Below, in pieces: positions 55,557 to 64,000 of a DNA stretch of 64,000 bases. Location: NCBI GenBank assembly GCA_965153355.1, contig OZ231126.1:2232001-2296000 (forward strand). Direction: 5' to 3'. The DNA is from Flaccisagitta enflata. Its lineage: Eukaryota > Chaetognatha > Sagittoidea > Aphragmophora. The position numbers and the translations under genes are program-made. The notes under the pieces were generated by a model. That model was not told the origin of the DNA. It did no database searches and saw nothing but the letters and a program-made list of their open reading frames with translations. Each line of letters begins with the position of its first letter. Positions within the stretch are counted from its first letter, which is position 1.

Positions 55557-57400
55557 TCTTGATGAATCGGGATCAAAATCTTGGCGGACGTACTGTCGCT
55601 GTTGTTGTTCTTTTTCGTTGTTTCTCTCTTCTTCTCTCATCGCGGCAAGGTCAAAGTCTCTCTGCTGAATCTGCGTCTTCAAACTATCCACTTCCTGCTG
55701 CAAACGTTGATTCTGCTGGATGACTTCCGCTTGAGGCGTTGCTAGAGGCGCTTGCGCTACTTTTGGCACCTTCGGCTGCAATCCACTCGTTGTCTTCTTG
55801 GGAGCGACTTTTCTTCTCTCCTTATCTTGCAGCTGCTGTGTAACAGCGCGTCAGCGGCCTCCTGCCTCTGCCTCATGCATCGCCTCCGTTGCATCACCTC
55901 CGCTTCCGGCTGTGTTGAAGACTTTTTCCTCTTGATGGGGAAGACCAGTCTCCCTTCTAGCAGAATCAATCTGCTTCTCGAAGATCACTTCCGGTGCGGT
56001 AGGGAGAATCGTTGCTGCTGGGGTTTGGTGATGCTGATCCTGATGCTGTTGCTGTTGTTGAAGCCGTTGCTGCTGCCACTGTTGATGTTGAAGCTGCTGT
56101 TGCTGGTCAGGATACTGTTGCTGTTCATTCTGCTGCTGCAGTTGACGCTGACGTTGTCCTTGCTGCTGCTGCTGCTCCAACTGTTGCTGCTGCTGCATCG
56201 GCTGCTTGACGGACGTTTCCACTGACTGCACATGATGTTGCTGTAAGTTCGAATTGAACAATCCCGGATTGAAATTTCTGAAGATAGATCGACGGTCTTT
56301 TGGCGGATGCTGCGGCTGCTGCTTGTCCAGCTCAGACAATTGTCTAAGCTTCACATCCCGCTGCTCTAAAGCTCCACCAATGCCGCCGTCGTTCAGGCTA
56401 TTCCAGTGCTTTAGTTGCATTTCTGCCGCATTGTTGAACTCCCGCTCTTCTATCTTCATCTCGTTGCTGCTGTTGGCGAAAGTTACACATTCTGTCGTAT
56501 AACTCTTTGTCTTCTTGTGATGAGCTTCGCTGTTAGAATCCCAATGGCACATGATCGGCGCCTTTGGAGCTGTTGCTGCACCACCACCTTCACCTTCAGC
56601 CATCATGCGCAGACGTTGTTCTGCAAGGCGTTGCTGTCTCTCTTCCTCTGTTTCTTCACTGACGTTCATGCTTTCGACAGGATGGTTATTTGACGCTGGA
56701 GGATCCACTACCACCGCTGGGATCGCGGCGGAAGGTTGCTGTTGCTGCTGCAGTTGCTGTTGCATACGTTCGTCTGCGTTATTTTGCCGCTGTTGTTGTT
56801 GTTCATGCGGCTGCACGACCGGTTGATGTTGTTGCAGCCCTTGTTGTTGTTGCTGTTGTTGCTGCTGCTGCTGCTCGTGTTGTTGCTGTTGTTGAACCAC
56901 ATGTTGTGGCGCCGGCTGCAAAATTTGACGTTGTTGTTGGTCTTGTTGACGAAATTGTTGAAGTTGCTGCAGCTGCTGCTGCTGCAGCAGCTCTTGCTGC
57001 TGCCGTTGAGCTGTCGTTTGCTGCTGCTCCTGTGGTCGGTGGAGTTGACGTTGCTGTTGGAGTTACTGCTGCTGCTTCTGTTGTTGATGCTGCTGCTGTT
57101 GCTCCTGCTGCTGTCGCTGCTCCTCCTCCCATTGTTGCTGCTGCATATCATCTATCAACCGACATCCATGCCGCATTTCCTCCTCCAGCTGCCTACCCCA
57201 TCTGTCTCTCTCATCGCTCCTGTTAATGAAGCTTCTTCTCGCCCTCTCCTGCGGCGTCAGTCCGTTGATGATCCCACGACCTCTTGCGAGAGCATCGGCG
57301 TCGTCGAGATCCGAAACATGTCGTCAGCTTGCTCCATCGGAGACATATGCGCAGGTTCAATTTCCGAGAACAAATCCGATACCCATTGATTGGCGGCATC
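55557..57400 (-). pseudogene. Gln-rich N-terminal part of gag
   Basis: In the frame of the capsid part, upstream sequence encodes a very Gln-rich stretch of about 400 codons (CAG/CAA runs, 55980-57130), then a coiled-coil-like EVIQQNQRLQQEVDSLKTQI at about 55650-55700. Upstream of the Gln runs is a charged region (RDRWGRQLEEEMRHGCRLID). The frame is broken by TGA (55851, 55554), TAA (about 57063) and a probable frameshift near 57310. Long Gln-rich gag extensions are not something I know as typical of BEL elements. The Leu/Ala-rich plus-strand frames here are the antisense of the CAG repeats. Confidence 0.6.
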
Positions 57401-57683
57401 TCCTCTTTGGATCGGCGACAGGTGCAAAAATTGGCCGCCAGTTGGCGATTGCGCTTCATGTCATTGAGCCGGAAGTGGTGGATACTCGGATCCGTCGGGG
57501 TTTCAGCAAAGACGTTACATCATGCCCAATTGTTGGAGCGCCAGTCCATTGTCATAGCAGGCGACATGAGTGTCAGTTGAGAACTGGCCCATGAGAATTG
57601 GGTGTGGGTCTTTAAGTTTCCCAATGTGTTTAGCTATTGCGTGCTGATATGTCGGCGTTGGAAGGAAAACCCTCTGGATGATT

Positions 57684-57962
57684 TCACGATCGAAGAAGCG
57701 CGCCAGTTACGTTAGCGCAGGTCGAAGCGCAAGTGGGCGTCGCGAATGAAGAAGGTGCATGGACATCGGTGAAAGCGCCATTTTGCGCTAGATGCGATAT
57801 AAAGTCGTAGACCATATCCCGAAAGGCGTGTAAGGCACATGCATCTGATTCTGAGCGGCGTCGTGAGTGTTGATCACTTGCGCAAGTAACATGGCGCATT
57901 AAGAAAAGGCGCAGAGCATCTTCCATCTCCGCCCCACGTGATATAGGTTTCTCATCGCACAT
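57684..57962 (-). other. Leader-region frame of the BEL/Pao element
   Basis: A 92-codon minus-strand frame with protein-like composition (EMEDALRLFLMRHVTC...) lies between the 5' LTR and the Gln-rich gag part. It may be the original gag start, separated by lesions, or a chance frame. The rest of the leader (57963-58515) shows no clear primer-binding site. Confidence 0.3.
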
Positions 57963-58515
57963 AACTTGATCCGACCTCGGCGACCCACTGATTCAAGCCG
58001 AGAAGTGAGATACGAGAGGCGTTGAGCGTGATGGGGGCGTGTCGTCGTTATAAGCGAATGCCATTGTCCAATTTAGCTTTCGGGTGGATGGAAAGAATGG
58101 AGTCGTTTTAAATTGTTGAAATATAATTCACCTTCACGAGGTTCAACTGGCACTGTCTATGAGCGTCTATCTGACTGTGAACTTGTGGTGAAAGAAAGTT
58201 GTCCGATTGGAAAATAGGAAGGCGATCGTCTCGTTTATTCCTTAAAAATTTCAACAACTGAAGAGAGGGGAAAAAATGAAAGTGAAAGAGTTAATTTTTG
58301 ATCAGCAAACGCAAAAGATAACATGAAATGGGGACAAAGGACACAATAAAAGAGGACCAAGAAAACAGCACATGACAACATGTTCTAAATATTCTTCAGA
58401 GCCCATGCCACACCTGATAATACCTGCCTACTAGCCTATCCCATTAGATTCATCATAATAGCTACATGATAGCTGATCAGGTAAGCGATAAAACCATACT
58501 AAAAATCCGGCGATA

Positions 58516-59037
58516 AATGCCAAAGGGCAAAAGACAAAATAACAGACCGGAAGACAAGATAAAAACAATTTAATAAAAGCAAAGGCAACGTCTATAAACT
58601 TACTTTTAGGCCCACTTTCGTTGGTAGTTTCAACCCACAGTCATCAGAAGTCAAATTATTAATTGTCCGTTCCTCAAAGTTTATCTGCAGCAAGAATAAG
58701 GAATTATTAGAAATTAGCAAATTCAGGGCACATTCGTCAATCACCGAAAATCAATCCTTTAGGAAGCAATGCGCAAAATAAAAATAGAGATCCAATCCCG
58801 TCCAAAAGAAATTGGATGATGCGAAGGCTTGATTACGTATGTATGCCTACGTAATAAAAACAAATGGCACAAAATACAAGGCGCAACCATATGGTTACCC
58901 ATCTAGCGTTCAATATAAAAAATGGCGAGAAACAAAAGACGCTGGCATTGAATAATAGAGAAAGAAGAAAAGCCAAAGCACGCAAAAAAAACAAAAGCAC
59001 ACATACTTAAGAAACGGACGGACATACATTTCTAACA
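58516..59037 (-). repeat. 5' LTR of the BEL/Pao element
   Basis: Direct repeat of 46176-46696. On the minus strand it begins at 59037 with TGTTAGAAATGTATGTCC. Shared landmarks are caaggcgcaaccatatggtt and acaaatggcacaaaatac. Confidence 0.85.
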
Positions 59038-59404
59038 CACTCACTTTGCTCACTCCCTCGTGAGACAGTTGAATTAATGAATATGTGTTCAGACTGAAAA
59101 GGCGTACAACAGGAACAAACGCGTTTTTGGTCATCATAAGAAACACACCCAAAGCCAATGAGATCATCAATGATGACAGTAACACGAGTAGATTGTGAAT
59201 AAAAGACACATTTTAGATGAGTGTTGTTCAATGCCTTAGGTATTTAAGTTTGGAGATCTGTAAAAGTAATCTGTAGAGATTCCATGTGCTTATCCAGTTG
59301 TACTTCTATTGTCCAAATCCTAGCCCAAGTGACGCAATTTAAGTCTAGCTCTGCCTTCTGAAGCGAAGGTGTGTCTCAAATCTGTGATGCTAGCATAGGT
59401 TAAT

Positions 59405-59478
59405 CCCGATTAAACGGATTTCAGTGGATCAATAAATTTCATCTGTTACAAGCGGAATTCTATTCTTGCTTATAGAGG
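59405..59478. mobile_element. E-family MITE, left part
   Basis: taatcccgattaaacggatt and catctgttacaagcggaatt match E. It is interrupted at 59479 by an A element head and the right part is missing. Confidence 0.6.
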
Positions 59479-59603
59479 AACAAGGCCGGATACACGGCGA
59501 GACAGTCGCGGATGGTTAGGCAGGGGCAGTAACGCCTAAACCACTCGCTATTTGTACAGAGAAATTGATTTCAAGCACCCATGTCTGTTTTTTTTTCTCC
59601 GTA
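59479..59603 (+). mobile_element. A3-type head fragment
   Basis: Head AACAAGGCCGGATACACGGC, word GTCGCGGAT before GGTTAGGCAGGGGCAG, then sequence without the usual core. It is cut by an oppositely oriented A1. Confidence 0.65.
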
Positions 59604-59791
59604 TTTCTAGTCGCGTGCTACGCGACTCTACACCCCACTTTGCCGGTCCGTCCGTCCGTCCGTCCATCCGTCGGTCCATCCGTCTGTCTGTCCGTCCGTC
59701 ACGCTTTACCTGTTTTTTGTTTTTTGCGGTCTTTGGTCTAACTGCTCCTGCCCAAATGATCAAGTGGGGTAGCCGTATATCCGGCCTTGTT
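59604..59791 (-). mobile_element. A1-subfamily element with deleted head word
   Basis: Minus strand: head AACAAGGCCGGATATACGGC, then directly gatcatttgggcaggagc-type sequence, a GGACGGACC core, and the tail hairpin GTCGCGTAGCACGCGAC with TAGAAA. The segment that normally holds GTCGCGTGC is deleted. Confidence 0.75.
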
Positions 59792-59997
59792 CCAGTATGC
59801 TGTAAAATGAGCAACTAAACCTCTTTTGAATCCAGCAGGAACTATCTTGAGGATGAGCTCGAGGATCCATATAAATGTATAGCTAGGAAGCCTAGGATAA
59901 TTTGATTTTATGTTAATCTAATTGAAACATCAATAGAATCCTAAATATCGGGTGGGACTGCTTAAACACCTCTCCAACACCATCATCAATCATAATA

Positions 59998-60157
59998 CAG
60001 TTGAACCCTGCTCTAACGGACCCACCACCAACGGGATTCCGCCTATAACAGACGTATGTTAATTTCTTTTATTTCCTTTGTTGGCATTATCAAAAGTCCT
60101 CCAATAACAAACAAAAATTGTTGATCCTTTGAAATCCGTTATAGCTGGGTTCAGCTG
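59998..60157. mobile_element. E-family MITE
   Basis: Inverted ends CAGTTGAACCCTGCTCTAAC and gttatagctgggttcagctg, with TA on the left (right TA decayed to TG). Inner ggattccgcctataacaga matches the other copies. Confidence 0.8.
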
Positions 60158-60394
60158 TGACAAGATTTACCAATTCAATGACCATGGGATATGAATATGG
60201 TATTCAAGGTACCGGTAACCTCCTCTTGTCAACATAGGATACAAGGAGATATTCTTTACCGTTCATGCCTCACCCCAAGCGATATTGGGTTGTGACATAT
60301 GACAAACCGGTTGTCCTACGCAAATGTCTTTAACTTGACAAGATTACCGGGCCTGAAATTCTATCGCGAATGGGTGAGCATCTAAAATGTCCGG

Positions 60395-60485
60395 AATTAC
60401 ACTTTTTCAATCGACGGCGGAGGGTTGGACGGACCGAAGGACGGACAACACCCCTTACATATAGAGTCGTAACTCCGCAGCTAAA
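60395..60485 (+). mobile_element. A-superfamily tail fragment
   Basis: A ggacggaccgaaggacgg core and a decayed tail GTCGTAACTCCGCAGC followed by TAAA. No head. Confidence 0.45.
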
Positions 60486-61328
60486 GATACCCAGTCAGAG
60501 AGAGAAGAGAGAGAGACAGACCAGTTTTTTTGATGAATTAGAAAGAGAGAGAACCGGTTTTTTCAATGAATTTCAAATTCCTTTTGCCATGGATGATGGA
60601 TCTTTGGTGAGGAACTGAACATTTTGCCTCAGTTTGATCTACTCCTTCCTCGCGCTGGTTTCGTAATCTTACCGCCTAAGGCACGACTCTGTTACCAACG
60701 CACATTCGTTTCTACAGGCAAATCGTCAGCTAAAACCGCGAGAACACGACATTTGAAATTGCGTTTTTTTCTGTTGTTATATTGAAGTATGTATGTCTAC
60801 GTAATCAAATCCACATTTGTATCGGTTTTTTTCATCAAATGGGATGTCCTTACTAGGCCTGATTACCAGAGAGCTCAGTGGCCTTCCAGATTCTGTGAAA
60901 ATCGAGTGTTGACAGTAATCGTTCATTTTGGGTGCAAATCAAATATTTTGCACAATTTTACTCTAGGACCCATTAATTCATGGCTTTCCACTGTCACAGC
61001 CCAAAAATCTCACTTTTTTTCTAAAGTTTTGTGTCCCCAGTGAGTGATCGAATAATAAGCCTGAAATTGCAAATGAAGCACCAGTAAAACATACTTTTCT
61101 TTTTTTGCACAGTAATGCACAGCATAAGACCAGTTCTTTTATATCGCTGATTGAGTTTGGAACAAATGGGGAACAGTTTGATCACCGCCCGGTCCCGCCC
61201 AAGGGCGCTTTTCAAGGGATTTCCAGTTCTTGGAATATGTAAATTAAGCCAAAATGAGTTTGGTCCATTAGCAGAACCCATGTCCAACGGTCAATCTTAA
61301 TGTGTTTACACTATCCTTTGGCCCTCCA
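60486..61328. other. Unassigned stretch
   Basis: No gene or repeat terminus is supported; a short gagagag tract lies at 60498-60560. Confidence 0.4.
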
Positions 61329-61545
61329 GGTGTTCCCGCATTCATTCATTCATTCATTTATTCATTCATTCATTCATCCATCCATTCATTCATTCATTTA
61401 TTCATTCATTTAACCCATTTGCTGATTGAAATAGAGATAGAAGAAGAAGAAGAAGAAGAAGAAGAAGAAGAAGAAGAAGAAGAAGAAGAAGAAGAAGAAG
61501 AAGAAGAAGACGAAGAAGAAGACGAAGAAAAAGAAGTAGGACTAA
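61329..61545. repeat. (ATTC)n and (GAA)n microsatellites
   Basis: cattcattcattcatt runs at 61341-61412 and (GAA)n at 61439-61540. Another attcattc run is at 61936-61985. Confidence 0.9.
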
Positions 61546-62915
61546 ATAGAAAGGAGAAGGAAGAAAGATAAGAAGAGAAAGTGGAATGAGACGGAGAAAA
61601 GGGAAAAAGAAAATAAGGACAGGGAGAAACCAAACCAGAAAAAGGGAGAAGTCGACGCAGAGGCCCATGGATTTATCAGAGGTTTGTATTCTTTGGTCAA
61701 GAATATTTCATCATTTCAATTCCAACTTTTTTGGCTCAGTCGGTCCGTTTGTTTGTCAGCCCATTGGTCAGTACATTATGCTCAAGAGTGAAAACTCACA
61801 TATAGGTGGGGAAAGGGTAAGGGAAGGAAGGATTAACGCCATTTGTGACCATGCCTTAACCTAGTAAACAGTATCATCATTCAATAAACACGCATTCACG
61901 CTTTTGTTCAGTTTTCGTTTGTTCACTTACCAAATAATTCATTCATTCATTTATTCACTTATTCATTCATTCGTTCATTCATTTGTTCTAAGAGGGGGGA
62001 TGTCTACGTCTTAGTAATTTCCATGTAAAAATCTTTGCAGGATTAGATAGATTCAAGCTGTGAGGGAGGTTCTCTTTATTTTTCAAATTCTCTGCATATT
62101 GGGTTGAACCAACTAAAATATGGGACAAAAGTAAAAAAATATAATTATTTGATAATTCAAATTTTTTTTTTAAACTTAGTTTTTCATTTCATCTATAAGT
62201 TTGTATTAGTTGATTCAGATAATGATTAACACTTTTAGTATGTTTTCTATGTTGTTCTGCTTGTTATTTATTCAAAAATATATGTTTTACAGTAAAATAA
62301 ATATCTTATCCGGCTGATTGTGGTCTGTAATGAAATTGATCGGTTAAGTAAATTTGATAATTCTTTTTAATTTAGTGCCAAGCAGAATTCTCTACAACAA
62401 ATATTTTTCAAGTTATGATTTTTTTCAAAAATTTATTTATAAAAAATTCAAATTGATTTTTCTCTGAATTTTTACTGATTTTATATAGGATCAATAAAGG
62501 AGTGTATCTATGCTTGTTTGAGTATGCAGATACAAGAAAGCATGTCTATGAGCATAGCTAGTCATCTGTGCGAGTGATTTCAAGTATTTCATTCCATCTG
62601 GTTTATTATGCGTAATCATATTTTTCTCTGTTTTTCAGTACAATCAATACAATTGCTCTTGATTAAATCTAACAACTAAAAAAATTGCAATGATTGAAGA
62701 CAAAAGTTTGGTGGAAAGTGGCCAATGCTTACGACTTTTTTCCTCACAGCAATAGCCCCCATTACTGGTGTTCAAAAACAATTTTTAATGATAAACAGAA
62801 AATCTAAAAAACATCTTTATACAAAGCGTATTTAACACTTTTAAATGAGCAAAATTAGAATATCATAACCGAAAAATTTTAGCAAAAATAGAAATAAAAC
62901 AATATACATTTTACT
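61546..62915. other. Unassigned AT-rich stretch
   Basis: A G-family end fragment (cttacgacttttttcc, near 62728) is the only recognised item. Confidence 0.4.
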
Positions 62916-63165
62916 AGAGATGCAGAAGCGGAAGCGGAAGCGGAAGCGGAAGCGGGCGGAAGCGGTACTTTGTACGTGGAAGTGGAAGCGGAAGCGGAAG
63001 CGCAATTTGGAAACTTGTTGGAAGCGGAAGCGGAAGCAAAAACAGATTTTTGAACTTCATTGGAAGCGGAAGCGGAAGCGAGAAAAAAAAATTTGGCTGA
63101 ATGGAAGCGGAAGCGGAAGCGGAACCTTATCCGCTTCCGCTTCCGCTTCCGCTTCCACATCCCTT
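62916..63165. repeat. H-family palindromic (GCGGAA) hexamer element
   Basis: Begins agagatgcagaagcggaagc and continues as gaagcg units broken by short spacers such as cttcattg. It ends with the inverted cgcttccgcttccacatccc. The outer words agRgatgYRgaag are inverted, so it can fold end to end. Arg/Lys- and Ala/Ser-rich frames are artefacts. Confidence 0.75.
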
Positions 63166-63478
63166 GGTCATGATGCTCGTAAATCACATAAGTCATGGTT
63201 TCAGTCATACTCTATTTTCTATGATTTTATTTCAGTCATTCAAAATCTTTTGTGGTATGTGTGTACTGGTTTACTTACCATTGCTTCATCACTTAATTTT
63301 ATGTTTGGCCGTGGCATTTTTCCTGTGTGAATGAGCTGATCTTATGTGACTATAAGTACATTACATGGGAAAAATCAAAGATCGTTAGACCAGGAAGTAG
63401 GGGGGAAGAATGAACTTCAATAACTTATTCATTCTTTTGTTAGTTCAGTTATCCCTTCATTTTTCTCATCTTTTCATT

Positions 63479-63555
<77 letters not shown>

Positions 63556-64000
63556 TTGTTGTTGTTGTTGTTATTGTTGAAGGTCTTGTTGTTTTGTTGT
63601 TGTTGTTGTTGTTGATGTTGTTATTGTTTTTGTTGTTGTTTCTATGTTATTTAAAGGGTTTGGTATTTGACTACAGCAATCAAATTCTGGCCGTTTTATT
63701 CTTTAGCATATCATTCTCACTTCAAAGTCTATCTGACTTCAACTATGAAAAATTGATGTTGATCTGCCATGAACTTGCTTTTAAAAAAACTTCGCCGTTC
63801 GTGACACTTCTCTTCTTAAACTGCTGCACCGTTATTCTTTGTCGATCTGACAGTAACACGCTACTATCTATAATCATTGAGAAAAAAAAATGAAAATAAT
63901 TGGTCCATAACTTCAATTCCACAATCATTGTAGCAATATACAAGTTAACAAATGATAAAGAGCAAGCAAGGATATTGTGAAATTATGTATGAAATCATAT
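63166..64000. other. Unassigned end with (TTG)n
   Basis: A (TTG)n run at 63481-63640 is the only clear item; the rest has no supported gene. Confidence 0.6.

Larger units (their letters stand above)
46176..59037 (-). mobile_element. BEL/Pao LTR retrotransposon, ~12.9 kb, decayed
   Basis: Two direct repeats of about 520 bp (46176-46696 and 58516-59037) are LTRs. On the element strand each starts TGTTAGAAATGTATGTCC, and a purine-rich stretch (AAAAATGGGGCAGA) precedes the 3' LTR. The internal order on the minus strand is Gln-rich gag, zinc-knuckle gag, aspartic protease, reverse transcriptase, RNase H and integrase, then an extra ORF region. The integrase-last order and the protease and RT-adjacent motifs are BEL/Pao-type. 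The frame is broken many times, so the copy is dead. The interior is more GC-rich than its flanks. The left ends of the LTRs and the target duplication are not resolved. Confidence 0.85.

Noticed and set aside
56690-57389. Leu- or Ala/Val-rich plus-strand proteins
   Set aside because: They are antisense or shifted readings of the CAG/CAA runs in the gag region.

Overview
This 64 kb window reads as nuclear DNA from an invertebrate animal. The evidence is a spliced gene with GT-AG introns, a CR1/Jockey-like LINE, a BEL/Pao LTR retrotransposon (a group known from animals), TA-flanked pogo/Tigger-like MITEs, long microsatellites and a satellite array. No bacterial-style gene organisation is present. 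I cannot name the phylum. The window is gene-poor and is built almost entirely of mobile and tandem-repeat DNA, much of it nested.

Layout. 1-28 kb: short non-autonomous elements (called here A, A2, A3, B, B2, C, D1-D3, E, F, H, I, J, K, L, M, O, Q), a 1.3 kb 20-bp minisatellite (21.25-22.56 kb) and a 112-bp satellite (25.74-26.81 kb). 28.3-31.7 kb: a nearly complete LINE on the minus strand whose two ends both lie in (TC)n. 32-36.2 kb: foldback elements and nested MITEs. 36.58-41.57 kb: the only convincing host gene, three exons encoding a small secreted Cys-rich protein, with introns full of the same elements. 42.3-46.1 kb: several nested D and A elements. 46.2-59.0 kb: a decayed BEL/Pao element of about 12.9 kb on the minus strand, with LTRs, a Gln-rich gag, pol, and an extra ORF region after pol. 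59-64 kb: MITEs, microsatellites and unassigned AT-rich DNA.

The most interesting signal is a superfamily of short elements that begin AACAAGGCC and end in a perfect hairpin followed by TAAAA, with a variable GGAC/GACC microsatellite in the middle. A roughly 9-base word near the head is the reverse complement of the distal arm of the tail hairpin, and both change together between subfamilies. At least five such specificities occur here (GTCGCGTGC, GTTGCGGAC, GTCGCGGAC, GGTGCGAC, GATGCGTCC). The second superfamily (D1-D3) has the same plan: a fixed GC-rich end, an exchangeable subterminal inverted repeat, and a palindromic 20-21 bp minisatellite core. Both resemble Helitron/Helentron-derived non-autonomous elements (HINE/DINE/MINE-like), but that assignment is inference because no replicase gene is in the window.

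Letters for repeat families are labels invented for this answer. Boundaries of repeats come from reading terminal and inverted repeats by eye and may be off by a few bases.
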